From: Cruorifilaria tuberocauda
Taxonomy: Eukaryota > Nematoda > Chromadorea > Rhabditida > Onchocercidae
Length of the DNA stretch: 64,000 bases
Assembly: GCA_013365365.1 (NCBI GenBank)
Contig: JABVXU010000001.1
Span: 806,001 to 870,000 of the forward strand
Reading direction: 5' to 3'
Below are positions 23,609 to 38,300 of this stretch, in pieces; the stretch's first letter is position 1; each line of letters opens with the position of its first letter. Made by a program: the position numbers and the translations under genes. The notes below the pieces were generated by a model. It saw nothing but the letters and a program-made list of their open reading frames with translations, did not search any database and was not told the origin of the DNA.

Positions 23609-26304
23609 CTCTAAGGAAAATCTTGAAATTCCGGTCCGGAAGCAACGATATGGATCCTAGAGTAGAATGTGCAACATAATGGAAACAATGTCCTAAAACT
23701 TTTTCCTGAACACTAGCATTTGCAAGTCCCCAAATACATTCTTCTTTCTGTTTTGTTCCATCGTTGGATGGAGTTTCAAATTAAAAAAGGTTAATTCTTC
23801 ATGTCAAGATGTTAAGCATACATGTTAACCATATTTCACGTTTTAAAAATCCAAAAATTTTTCAAATTTAATAACCAGCTAGTTGTGGACTTTTACATAT
23901 AATGATAGATTACATTTGTGAACTATTTCTGAGTGCTTTTTCTTCCAACTAAAAAAGAAAAAATTTCCTAGAATGACTCATTGCAGGTCAGTTAGGACAA
24001 AAAATTTCAGATGACTTCTTTTATTATGGTAACGCAGTCGAATGGCTGCTACTAAATAGAAAAGCATACTGCATGGGTAATATATGAGCTTGACAAAAAT
24101 TATTACTTAAAATTCCACTAAGACATTTTCTGTTAGACAGATACCACAAAAAAATTGAAACAAAAATAATTTTACGTTTCTAAAATATATATTTTTTCAA
24201 TGAAATTGTATAGATATGAAAATTTAGAAATTTCAATTCAAATCAAACAAAAAATCGGAACAAATCACTGGATGTATTTGTATCAATAATAACAACACAG
24301 TATACTACTAATGAACGATGAATGACAACAAATGAAAGTGTGTATTGATCATCAGTTCAAATCAAACAAAAAATCGACACAAATAAAGGGACGGGTACCT
24401 ATGAAAATTTACATAAATCCTTACTCAATCCTATCAATTTCAACATATTTGATGAAAGAATCGATTTCTCTTGTCCTAATTCCATTACATGATTCTAAAT
24501 GTCAACAAAATATATGACAGAAAACATCTAACAAACAAGTCCGAAAATTTAAGGATTAATTTCATTGACAACAATTTCCAATGCTTCGAAAATGACATCA
24601 TGTCAATATTATAATCGATATTATGCTACAGCATAGCACCAAATTATCAGATAAACAACTTTGTTGTTATGTGTAGAAGCCTGTTGTTATCTCATCACTT
24701 TACAACAAATAACACAGAAACTAAATAAAGTTTTCCAACTGAAAATTTTCAAAAATCCTATAAAATAAACATTTTGGACAAAAATTTATAAGAAAACTTC
24801 GACCGATTGATAACATTAAACAGAATTTGATGAACAAAACTGCATAAATTGACATTTTTTTATATTCAAATATTGCAAGGTAAACTTTTAGAGATATATT
24901 AGAATTTCTATGTAAAAAAAGAAATAGACGCAAAATAATTCACCTGCTTTACTCAATTATTTGTTCAAATTCTTAACTAATAAACCTAAAAAAAGATAAA
25001 TCGCAAGAAATAAAAAGAAGGTAAAATTCTCCGTCTTTGCCGAATCTTTGACATTCTCTCTCATGATCACTTAAACAAAACTTCGGAAGTTTCCATGTAA
25101 TCAATTGATCATCTTCCTTTATGCACTTAAAATTCCTGAATCTATCCAGAAAATTTTCACATTTGCCAATTTTTATGAATCGCAAATACAAAGACAGAAA
25201 TTGTGCAAGTGATCAAGAAAATATTTGAGAGTGAATGCTCTAAAGGAAATTAATAATATTAGCTAAATAAATAGCGCAGTTTGATGAAAAATAAAAAAGG
25301 CAACATTAGAGAGGAAGCTCAAATACACTGATATACCAATATCAGATAGAAAACTGAAAAGACATGGAAAAAGCAAAACGATTGCGAAAATTGACAACAA
25401 ACCTCCCAGAAAGAATAGTTACCACTGAAGAGTTATCCACTTTCCGCGACTTAAATTAAATTTAATCAATTGATAAGGTATTTAATCTTTGCATAAAAAT
25501 GAATTTCCAATGTAAAATTTGAATGTTCTATTGATTTGGCAGAGATTAAGATCATGAATGGATTGTTTAGTCGAAAAGTTTCTCTTTGCGTTATATAAAA
25601 ATTTTCAGGATTTTAAACTGATCAAAAACAATGAGTTAAAGCACAAGATATTTGATTTTCAATATCTTCCTAATAAGAGAAAAAATCTTTTATTGCAACC
25701 AAATGTACTAAACAATAAAGAGAAATTTAATAAAAGTGGAAACCACTAAGAAGGGACAAGGGTTGTGTGTAATTATGAATTCCTAGTGAAGAGAATGGGA
25801 AAACCGAAGAGATATGAACTACCAGTAAAAGTAATGTACTAGATTTAGAGAGTGAACGAGTGATACGAAAAAAGTTTTCTTATCCGACCAAGTTCATGAA
25901 ACGAAAAAATTTAGAAATTAAATATGATGAGATGGAAGCAACTTTCTACACTCTTCAATTTTCATCAAAATCAAGTAATACACATCCAGTTAACTTATAT
26001 ATTTTTTATTTCTTATAATATCACTTAAAGCCTTTCATTACTTATCTGTGCTATAGAGCAATGAAAATGTAACGGAAATATATTAATGGCTACTTGTCAT
26101 TTTTATTTTCAGAAATTACATAATTGAAAATAAAAGATAAAGAATGCAAGCGACACAAATAGATCAAAGAAAAATGAAGATAACATTAAGTTGAAAATAA
26201 ATCGCAGTGCAATGTAAGTAAACAAAATATCGAAACATGCAGTCATCAAAATTCTATTTTAACACAGACATGGAGAACAAAAAAAAATGAAAGAGCAGCA
26301 CTTT
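23609..26304. other. Region between RNase T2 and Ena/VASP, no firm gene
   Basis: About 2.7 kb. It contains an open minus-strand stretch at 23609-23749, a cysteine-containing minus-strand open frame at 24973-25191, and a 29-base imperfect direct repeat (24237-24265 and 24356-24384). None is enough for a gene call. TTTATT at 26102-26107 may be the minus-strand polyadenylation signal for the Ena/VASP gene. Confidence 0.4.
24237..24384. repeat. Short direct repeat pair (29 bp, spaced 119 bp)
   Basis: Bases 24237-24265 and 24356-24384 match except for about two substitutions, sharing the core caaatcaaacaaaaaatcg. The intervening sequence is AT-rich and non-coding. This looks like a local duplication rather than part of a larger array. 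Confidence 0.6.
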
Positions 26305-29300
26305 TTACCTTCTTTGCAAACATAACTCAGAGCGTAAAGCTTCGACAATTTCATTTTTTGCCTTGTTTATTTCTTGTTTTAGTTCGCTTAAAATTTCTTC
26401 CTTCCATTTCTCCAAAGCTTCCATTGTTACAGCAGTACCATTCCCTCCAATCCGTGATTCCTCTTGATTTAATGAATTCGAGCTTGGTAATCTGAAAATC
26501 AATCGAATCAATTACGTCTGTGATGGAAGACACAAAAACTTTGTAATAAATTAGACTATGACGCCAATCACCAAATATGAGCAATTTCAAAGAAAATGTT
26601 AAAAGCGTACAAAAAACATTAAATTCGTGTAGAAGGTTGTAATTGTAAGTATAATATAATACAATGAGTGCTCTCAGCCCGCGAGCACCTTTTTTCAAAT
26701 AAAATCACTGTAAATATCCGAATGAAATTTTTACACGCTATAGTGATCAAGACATTCTATTAGTTTGACCATATTAAACCCTTCTAAAAGTTGAAAAGCG
26801 TTAACAGCAATCAAAATGTCGTTACAATCAGATTTTACAAACGATCTACTTTTTGAATAGTTTATAATATTAAGGAGCAGAACGACACTAGGACCAAGAT
26901 ATACCTCTTCGTAACCTTTAAATTTCATTTCTACCTTTCTCTACGTTCAAAATGGCTACTTTGACGACGACTGCTTACTTGCGATTTATTTTTGGAGAAT
27001 CAACAATGTTTGCACTACCATTAACTTGTTTCTCCCACGGACGACGTAAGATTCCATTCCCTGCATTTGTTGAGGATGCTGTATCACTTCCTTAAATGAA
27101 TCAATTGTGATACATTTCATTTCCCCCACCAAAGAATTATGTAATGTATTATTTCTCCCACGCTTATGTGAGAAAGCACGAACCGATGGAACGAGAATCA
27201 CTGTTATCACATTGATTCTTACGCTTGCTGAGAGTAGCTTCCAACTCCGATAACAAATTACTGCCACCTAAAAAATGCACACAATGTTGTGGATAAAATT
27301 ACTTCATAAAAAATTAAAAAAGGACGGATATGACTGAAATGATTGCAGAACGAAATGTAGATATCGGTACAGAGAGATACTGAACTACAAAAAAACAGTC
27401 AAACCACAATCCGAGAAAGATTTGATCACTCACTCTATGTGGGGAATATTTGAACTGCATATTGGAAAGAATTTTGAATTCGAATTTCAAATTTATTTAT
27501 ATAAATACCGGAAGCTGAATTCGATGATGGTGGTGCACTGACTTTCCGAAGTTGTACTTTTTTCAGCTGATCTGCAATAGAACTTCCACTTCCTTTGCCC
27601 AATGACAGAGAAGATGGAGGTGGAGGCGGTGGCGGCGCTGGTGGTGCATTTGAGGAAACTGCTGCTGTAAAGGAACACTAGAAACTAATGAAGTCATCTC
27701 AAGAAACGAAAGTCAATTTTTCAGGAATTCAGGAAAATAAACTTACCAACACTGGTGGAACTAATGGAAAGTGATGGCGTGGAATTATAGCTATTTGCAA
27801 GAGGTGTAGGTGGGGCAGGTCGAATAGAACTACTGGCAGGACAGTTATTAGCAGAGGTTGCCGCGTAAATTGAAGGAGGTAGTGAGGAACCGTTAGAGGA
27901 ACTCGATGAACCTTGAGAAGCACGCCGTTGCACGTTGTACATCATTATCGTTGTTGCAGTTCCGGTACCACTGGCTGAACTTTGCACCGATTGTGACGAT
28001 TTCCTGTCATTAAAACAATCAATACTTCATTTTTTCTTTGCTAATTTCCAGTTAAAACAGATCTTGTTTGAAACGATAATTCCTGATTAAAATAAAAAGC
28101 ATATTAATGTTAGTTCCCTTTTATAGGTTTCATTATTCGTTATAACTGAACCAACAGAGAAGCAACTACTAAAAAGAGAGACCGATTCAACCAGAGTACC
28201 TTTGAGCTACCATTAACTTAACACCTGCTCTTTCTTACCTTAGCGAAAGCCTAAAATTTACATCGTCCACACAGGAAAGGCAATAATTTTTGTGGTCAAT
28301 AAAATGGCTTATCGAGGTAAGCATCTGGCCAATTTTTATTAAAATAAAATATTGGCTATGCAAAATGTTATATATCATAATAAAATTATCCCTCAAAAGA
28401 ACAAAATTTTTGCAAAATAAAACGAATGTTTTCACTGATGTAAAATAATTATAAGGTAAAAGGAAATATTTGTTTCTTTTTTTCTGCCCAACTCCATATT
28501 GAGATTTAAAACCATCGATCTTATAATCAATACAGGAGACACACTACGTCAAGTAATTAATATGACTATATTTATCAATCTGGGAAGTGAATTATGGGTA
28601 GCGCAATAACAATAAAGTTTGAATTCAAGTTCAACTTCAGAAAGAGCTAATCCAAAAATAATGTTCTGATGCTAAATAAAGCTGAAAAAACAGTTGCATG
28701 ATATGCATTTGTGCAGCTTATCATTAGTAGGACATCCTTTGAAATATTCGAACATGAATGAATCATTATTCCAGATAATAATAATGAAAATGAGAAGAGC
28801 AAACCGTTTTGAAATAAGAATCTGACAATATAGATCGGCCATAAGTGAATTAGAAAACAAATCTGATGAAAAAGAAATTGGAAAATTGTGTCCAGCAACA
28901 AATTCCTGTCCAAGCAACTTAATTCAACTGTATTAAGCAAGAGAAGTTCTTGTTCGAACAGTTTTCTTCTGCTTCTTAATCGTAAATGTAGCTGTGAAAA
29001 TTTTCCAACACAGAAAACCAATTTTTTTGTTCTAAATTGATGTGGTACCAAAAATCACAAAAGTTTGAATTAGCTAACTCTTCTAATCAATTATTGTTTT
29101 TGCTGCGATTAGTGTTTACTCAATTTATGCATTAGAATTAACGAATGAGATAAATGAGTGTTACTAATTGTGTTAATTGTCAAACCAATTTTCTACTGAT
29201 GAGATTAGTTAGATATTCTAATCTTGGAATGCTAAGTACTGATGTCTAATAAATTAACAGTGAATTAAGAAAAATTATTTAAGACGTGCACTAAAATGAC

Positions 29301-32300
29301 AGCAAGTGCGTTATTAAGATAATGGAAAATTTATTTTCATTAGCTGCGAGTCATTTCATGACTCGAAGATCAAATCGAACTGAAGACGTTGCTGCCTAAT
29401 TACCGTACTTGTAAAAATTACTTTGCGTTCCATCAAATGTCCAATCAATGGATTCTGCTGATAGCTTTTATATCGGCCAAAATAACAAAATAAGAAAACG
29501 CCGCAACAATACAAATACTAAAAAACACTTGTAGAAAAAGTTAAAAGTAAACTTCCATTGAGAAAAACATCATTCCAAAGTATTACGTGAACAGACTAAA
29601 TTCTTAGTAATTCAGGATGAATTCCTATTCCTTGAGATTAATTCACTTCTTGAGAACTTTCTCATTACTGATTATGTAACAGACGTCAAAACTTGTTCAG
29701 TTTCTAAATACTGAATTACTTTTTCTGATATCACAATCGATCTATGAAACAAGTCAAATTCTTGATAAATTGTTGCAAGATGTCCGATATGGTTAAGATT
29801 AAAAACGAGACTTTTTTTGATCAGTTAGGAGAATTCGACTAGCTCTTTTTTCCAAAACCTAAAACTAAGAACTTCATGTCGCGTAAACCAAGTGACACGT
29901 CATTTGCAACAATTCTGTTTATCAATTCTTTGACTACTAGTTCTAGTAAGGACCATCCATTAGCACTAATCATTCTTTGTTCGTTAATTTAGAAAAATAT
30001 GCTAAAAAAGGAAAGAAAAACAGTCTGAGACGAACTCGAAGTACCTTCTTTTCTAGACAAGAGAAAGAGAATGAATTTTGAGATAATACGATATTATTCA
30101 AAAAAAGCTCCTACTGCTAAATTATAAGCAACATTTTAATAATATCTATTGTTTCTAAACTCATTCGAAAAGAAAATCTTTTGATAACAAAACAAAAAAT
30201 TAGTTGGTTTATGTATAAAGACAAGAACAGAGTTACACTACAGTTATAAAAAGAGATTGAAAATTTTTTTCGGAAAATTCAGTTACACTACCAATTCATT
30301 TTTTCTTTAGAAAGTGGAAATAATGAATATGGTGCTATGAAAGGTACTTTCGAAAGGTCGTACCACTAGTCCTGATGTGCGTTTTCTTACGTTTATTCAA
30401 TGTTCATTAAATAATAAATTACGTTGGTGGAATTTCATTCAGTTCTATACTACTTAAATTTGTTGTTAGCTAATCGATTGTCAAATAAAAAGTCAAGTAA
30501 AAAATTATTCCCTCGGACCACGGAAAAGAGATAGAATCTAGCAATGCTTAGAATAACTGATAATAGTATATCACCAAAGTTTGCACAAAAATTAACAGCA
30601 TAAAAATTATTCCAAGATATTTATACCTGGAATAAAAGATGGCTTTAAATGTATTTCAATCTCAATTTAATTCCAACTTGTCTCTGCTAAGTACTAAAGT
30701 TCGGATGACTATAGAAATCAGAAACTGTCATTAAATCGTCTTCAGAGATAAAAATATCACATTTCCTATTTAAACTATTAAAAAGTACGAAAAGAGATTT
30801 CCTTATCTGATAACAGCGAAAACGTGACGAATATGCAAAGAGTCTCCTTCTCCGATATATTTTTTCAGAAAGAGATATAATTTCAAGAATTGGACGGTCT
30901 GGGGATGCAATGAAACATTTCACTTTAAAAGATTTTCTATTTCTTAAAGAAGAAAAAAGAAATTCTTTTCTTATTAAAATGAAGAATATGGAATGCTGTC
31001 ATAACTATGTCCTTGAAAGCTTTACAACACAAGTGTTCCTTCTTTTCTCCCTTGTTTGATTTTTATATTGTAGTGAAAGTTGAAGCAAAAGAACGATTGC
31101 ACAATGCATCTCTCAGAATACTTGTCTACATCAAGTCTTATACAGCTTCCGGAAGATCATTGAATTCTCCTACGGCATACAAAATATGATTCCATTCTCT
31201 CCATCTACTCTATGTTCATATAACAATATAGTTTTTGTAGTAAAAGCTTAAATAAATGCCAAAAGCATTATTCATTCCATTTACGATTTAAAAATTAATT
31301 TTCAGAAAACAAATTAAAGTTTATAATGATAAAATGTATCGAATAATCCAAATTTCTAAAATTTCTAAGTGATATAAATTCCACGCTAACGATTCTAAAT
31401 TATATATTCTAATGAACTCAAACATACTATATCACCACAAACCGACATCTATTATAAAAGTTATTCAATCTGTCACTTCTAACATTTTGACACTACAGTA
31501 TTTTAAATGACTGAAATGCATTTTACATCATAAGAAAACTAAATGGCTTAATGTAATACAATAAAGAAATAAGAATCGTTCCAAACAAATAAAATTCTTT
31601 TAACTCTAATCGATTTCAACAGCGTTAAAGATACTAGTCAAATTTCTTCAAAAATTAATCACGCTAAAAATCACTTTTCCAATACAGTTCTGAATCGAAA
31701 TCTATTACTTATATATAAAAGACTAATATTTTCAGAAAATGTACCCTACACTCTTTTACATCAGATCTTACTTAATTCTTATTATTCTTAACTTAGCTTC
31801 AGATTCATTTAAATCTTGGAAAAGAAATACCGAAAGTTGTTCATATTCTGCACTGTAGAACCACCACCGGAACACAAGCTTTCATCATCAGCACTCCGAA
31901 ATGATGGTGAACTGTATGCATTATGATGTAATTGATGTGGCTCCTGATAGATAGTATTTGAAAAACCCAAATCACTGCCTGAAATACATATATTAAGTAT
32001 TGAAAGTTTCGATTAGCGGTAAGAAAGAGAAAAAAGCTTTCATTAGCTTTCAAAAAGTTTGCTACATATTACAAAGAATAAGCGGTTTGATTTCCAAATT
32101 GGACACAAATATAAAAGGTACACTTCCGGAATACAGTTTTTGGCATTAAACATTCCAACGAAACGCATCGAAATTTAGTAAAATTGCAATTGGTATCACT
32201 GAAATTTCTTTCAGAACCTTACCGTTCTGGTAATCATTACTTGATGTTAATAGTGATAACGCCTGTGTCATAACTTTTACGAAAAGACGAGCATCTTCTT

Positions 32301-35300
32301 CTTTCATGAAACTGAGGCCATATACCTGGAACAAATATTACCTTATCCCCAACACTGCTAAAATAGCTTGCGTATTAATTAAATTATTTATTCGCAAAAA
32401 GTTGACGGTGGATCAATATATAAGACGAATTCATATTTTTTGAAATAAAAATATTGAAAAGAAAATCACTTTTCTTTTTTCATCTCTCCACTGATGAAAT
32501 GTTGGCGTTGCTGGTTTGTACCTCAATCTCTCGTAAATATTGCAATTAAGAATCCAATGCCCATCCTAAAGTACATAATTTCAATTATATTAATATTACC
32601 ATAACCAACCATTGCAATGTAAAAGTTCCGACAGTTTACTCTAAGAAAATACAAATCACATATAAGCAATCAATAAAATCTGTAGAAAAGTTCATATCAG
32701 CCTTACATTGATTACGGAAAAATGAAAGAAAATGTCACCTGCAAACGAGTACCGACAATGCGGAATGCATTGGTATGAATGTTGTGTAATATTCGGACTT
32801 GTGATCGGGCTGCTTCACTGGATCCGTCAGGTGAAAGCCACTGTTTCGTAGTGTCATCGTACATCATCACATCTGCCGTTGCTACTGCTACTGTCGACTC
32901 TCTAAAAATGTTACATTCAATATTTATGAGGAATGGATTTTATAATATTTTATTTTTAACTGCTGATAAATCTACCATTAAATAAATTAGATCCGTTTAT
33001 TCAATCAATCAATATCCTTTTAACTCAAACTGCGTCTTGAAAGATAACAATTACAAATGATAAGAAAATGAAATTATCTTGAGTAGGTCTATGATCAAAA
33101 TTTCGCCTTATATTTTACATTTCCTCCCTCTTCGATATCAACTTGTATTCATCAAATCAACATAACGAACATATTACAGCAGATAAACTTTCACTGACTG
33201 TAAATAACTCCTCCTCAGGTAACAAGGAATGAAAAAGTTAGGGACAGGTGAAAGTTAATACCATCTTTACAACATTAACAACTTAAGAATCACGGATAGA
33301 TAATCTTATAAGAAGCGATCAGAATAATATAAACAAATACAGAAATAAAATAGAATAAGCAAAGAAATCATAGTCAAATGTGGCATGGAGTCTAAAAATC
33401 TCATCGATCATATTTTAAAAGGACAAATTATTGCGCTTTGCACATCTAACTGTAAAGAAAGGAGCAATGAATTATATATATTGAGTTATATCACTTAATA
33501 CACGATGAATTAAAGCTTGCAACTAATTAATAATTTGAAGTAAAAATCCTGAATTATATAAAATTATATTGCAAAAATATGATCTTATATCACATGTGAG
33601 AAATAATCGAATAAAGTAAATGCGATAAAAAACTAATGCCTGAAAGTAATCAACAAACTGAACTCCTTTAGTTATGACTAAAAAGCCAAGTAAATGGAAA
33701 GTTTGTTTATATGAGTAGGATGAAAATATAATTTGGAATGGGAGATATGAAGTTAAATCATCCAATCACCTTCACTAATGAAACTAATTCCAAATTCATC
33801 ATCTCTTCTCATCAAATATATAATTAAAGAAAGAAATTTTCAGGCTTCAGAATAATGAATCAACGTCTTCAATTCAGTTTATGTACATAATAGCTAATTC
33901 TATTAATCAAGCTATAACTCATTTGTATCAAATGCATTTTAATTTATGTATCATTAATTGTTGTGTCATACCATGCACTTTACCAAAAAGATAATCAGCT
34001 ATAGTAGCAGTTCCGAAATAGAGCTTATTCATGAAACAGATATGTTCCTTGATAATATATTAACCTCGAATGATATATACTCCATTCAAAGAAAACCTTT
34101 CCGCTAACAATGACTTAACTTCTACCATCTATTTCTGTGTAATGTCCTCGGAGATATCGCTTCAACCATCTCCCAATAAATTGAAATAAAAGATGGAACA
34201 AAAGAAAGCACAACAGAATCAAACTATGGAAATAAATTAGATTTTCCAAAATTCACCCTTTCTTCGTCCCTTAGTATTTCCGTTTAAAATCATTTCCCAC
34301 AACACAGAGAAAATGTCCTCCAAATAAAAAAGAAAGAGAAAAAGCAGCATAATCGGATTTGCCCTTTGCTGAGGACAAATTTAAATAATAGTAGAATGTA
34401 GTAAATGGTGCCACGATACTCTTACCTTTAGTCCCGATTTTTCGATATTAAATTTTCCCACGCCGAAAATTTTTACAAAAACTTGTCATTATTTCATAAT
34501 TTCATTATTCTGCTTTAATGATATATAACAATCACTTCCTTTCCTGATAGTTTTAAAAGTAATTTTACAGAAAGTAAAACTCACGACACATGATGCAATC
34601 GATTCAGTAAACAATACTTTATGAGGTCTTATTCCCAATTAAAACTTGTCATTTTTATATATTATACAAATATAGGTTATCATTTCCATTACTAAGTATT
34701 CCCCACTCACTACAATTCTGTTGACCGCAGCCTGCAGAGTCGACAAACTGTAGAATTCTGAGTTCGTTTCTATGCATAATTATGCATAATTTACTTATTT
34801 CTTCAGATTTTGTCCTCCTTTACGCAACTGTTCACGTATCCTCAATAATCATACACGCATAAATCTAAATGCCAACAAATATCTAAATGTTCTCAAAGAG
34901 GTCTCGAGAAAACTACCATATAGATTATGCAACTCTTCTTAATTCAATTTATTTTTTCCCGCAAATTCTATAATCGTCTGTTTGTATATTCACTATTTAA
35001 ACAGTACTACAAATTGTACAGAGCATTCCGTGGAATACAGGGAAAAAGGAAATGAATAGTTTACTAGAAGGGCAGATTCAAGTGAACTTTTTCATTTGTT
35101 CCGACGACTTTTTTCCTACAGCATGAATCATTCTCTCGACAAACAAATTCATTCCACTTATTTCAACTCAAATATGATTCCATTGTAACCAGCATCAGCA
35201 CTCGTAACCACCATCTATCCGTCTAATGTTGATTGGATTTTCTAAATTAGTTTAAGTATACGTCCATCTGTTTGCTTCTCGTTAATAAGGACACAGAATT

Positions 35301-38300
35301 ATCCAAATTTCTTTTATCCCAAGAAATAATCAATGTAACATTACCACTGCAAGATGCAGTGGCTTTTCAGCATGCGATCTCGACTTCAATTGTGGAAATC
35401 TTCCGGATAATGCATGAAGGATGAAGGAAAAATATTGACAGATGGACATAAACAATACAAATATGTAGACAAGCTAATAATATTTAAAGGGTGAAATAAT
35501 GAATATGCAGGATGGAGAAGAACTGTCACTCTTTCGCTTCTTTCCCTTCTTATTTGCATAAATCGAAATTTTTGGCTCATTATAATAACCCAGAATTTAT
35601 TTTTATTCTCTTTAATCCAACACAACTAATACATTACTATAACACCAAACCTATGCTTATAATTATTTAAAAGAATTTAACAAAAATCTTTAACTTGATG
35701 TAATAATAAAAGAATATGGTCATTAACAAAGTACTAGCAACCCTTGACGATTTCAAAAACTTGGCTTTTGTAGTTAGGATTTTCAGAACTTTCTCAACGT
35801 TTTTAAATTTTTAAGTTCACAACAATGATGACAGAGTGTAAAGTTTCATCCTTGTCTCACTTTCATTAGGGATACTTCTTCCATTCAGAGGTAAACAATG
35901 TTACATGTATGTAAGCTTCCAAGTTAAATTTTAAAGCAACTTCGTAAGAATTGAAGTTCAAGAATAACTTTTAAAGAAAGCAAAAAGCAGGAAACAAACT
36001 TACTCCATAATTCTAATTCTGGAAAATTATCGATTTGTGCAAATGATTCTCGGCGAAATCGTAGAAGTAAAGACAATTTCGAGTAAATAAATTAAATAAA
36101 TAAATAAACAATAGAATACAGGATGAAAAGAGCCTTTTCCGAGTTTTTCACTTTTCTATGAGAAAATCAGCAAAGTGCCGAAATAGACGCAGAAGGATGA
36201 ACAAGAGGACGTCCTATTCAGATAAATAATGTTCAAAATCGTTTAAAATGAAACATCATCACTCCCACCATCGTCACCATAATCTGCAAGAACAATTGTT
36301 ATCGCCTGAGAGGATATCACTATTATTACTACTAATACTATTAGACATTTACTTACTGCTGTTTGTTGGCTATCAAATCAGTGTATCCATAATTTACCAC
36401 AAATAATAATATAAGAGCAATATCATTGGCAGTGACGCTCCACGTTCGTGTTACCAATAGCACGATGGCAGTATTTTGTCGTCAACAAGCAAATACCAAT
36501 AGTAACAAGTAAAAATTGAACTATCAACACTCTTTAGAGGCTTACAGCCTGAAATTACTTGTCTGAAATTAATTTTAAGGTACACATTTCGGCCATAAAC
36601 GCATGTAGCACATACAGATCACGTATAAAATTGTCAGAAACTTGAATAGTTGAAATAATCTGTTTCGAATGTATGATGAACAAACACACGTCACCAGGAT
36701 TATTCAGTCTCTGCATAACAAACAACAAAGAAAGCACTTCGTCTGCTAATGTATTCATAACATACCATCCGTTGAAAACATCATCTATGTTTCAACGTGA
36801 AATTTGCAGCAACTCTAAAATATGTTATAAATCAAGCAGAACCAAACCAATCCTATTAGTTCTCAATAATTTAATTATAATTCGATCCATAACTCTCAAC
36901 ACATGGTCTTGTTACTATCTTCTCGCTAATATCGTCATCTTGCTAACAATATTGAAATGCTATACGTAAAGAAGGGAATAACTGTCATCGACTAAAACAA
37001 TAACATCAACATAAACACTGATTATATCCTTCTTGTTCCATCACTCTTCCATTCATCTAAACCGAAACGAAATTTCTTAATTGCTTTTCACCAGTTAAAA
37101 TCTGAAAGTTCTCCAAAAATCAGAAAATTGCCATTCTAAATAAAACGATTTTTTGATCTAAATTCCGAAAACGAAACAAAGAAAAGCATCAAGATAAGCA
37201 GTATTCGCCAAATACAAGAAAAACGAGAGAAGTGAATGATATTTACTATTATTTGGAATTTAAGCATTTCACTAAATAATTTAAACATAAATACTGTTGA
37301 ATATATCTTTCTTTTGTATATTTATAGCTCATATACCACAAAAATACAAAAACTACCGAAATATGCAACGACTGGATGATCAAAAATTAGGCAAACTTAC
37401 TGGATCGATATGGCCACGCAGCAAGAAAATAATATTCCTAATTGACTTCATCATCATTAAACACACATAACTGCTATATAATTACCATATAAGTATTTTC
37501 CAATCATACTATCTTATGAACACTGTCAAAAGTGAAGTCGAATACTATACTACTTGTACTAAATTATTGATTCAGCATGAATGCCCCGACAAATTATCAC
37601 TCTTAAAAAGAAACAAATTATACGATAATAAATATGATTGAACAGAACAATCTGCAAAAAAAAGTTCAAAGACATTGTACGAGTTCTTCTTCAATTTTAT
37701 CAAAATTCTCACTTCATGAAATTCTGACTATTCTTTCCCATGAAGAACTAAGAACGTACATCAAAACGATGCAAAATACTAAATTGGAAGGATGACTGAC
37801 TAGTAAAAATCTCGATTAATTAAATTTTTTAATGTCTCTTAAAACACTACTCCTAAAAAATTATTACAACTTCAGCAACATCTCAGCAAAAAATAAGAAG
37901 AACAAACCCACAAACGCTCTTTACAATATTGAAAAAGATTTGACATCATTAGCTTCCGTGACGATTAATAGGATTTCTGAAAGAAATTAAATTGTAACTA
38001 ATTTCACTTAAAATGAAACCGGTTGTTGATGAATTTAATGGGTCCCTTCATTACTTTTTTTCACTAAATTACCTGTTACATTTGCTTACCACAAACAATC
38101 ATTCAAAACTCCCTTTTTTCCAGAAAAATTTGATGGGCAAACGGAACTATAGTTATCCCACAGTTGACGAATTACAACTGTCCTTTATAAAAGATTTGAA
38201 AATACATAACTGCTTAACTGACACACTATTTTTGCACAAAGAAAAGAAAAACAAAACTATTTTAGATTGTAACAACTTTAATCAGATCGAACAGTAAATG

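Noticed and set aside
24760..24781. Shared 18-base match between about 24765 and 53305 that makes both minus strands read FCPKCLF
   Set aside because: The match is short and AT-rich, does not extend, and can be expected by chance in a window of this size.
28647..29051. 134-codon minus-strand open frame
   Set aside because: Leucine/phenylalanine-rich, no motif, overlaps a second open frame in another phase, and lies within an intron of the Ena/VASP gene; consistent with chance in AT-rich DNA.
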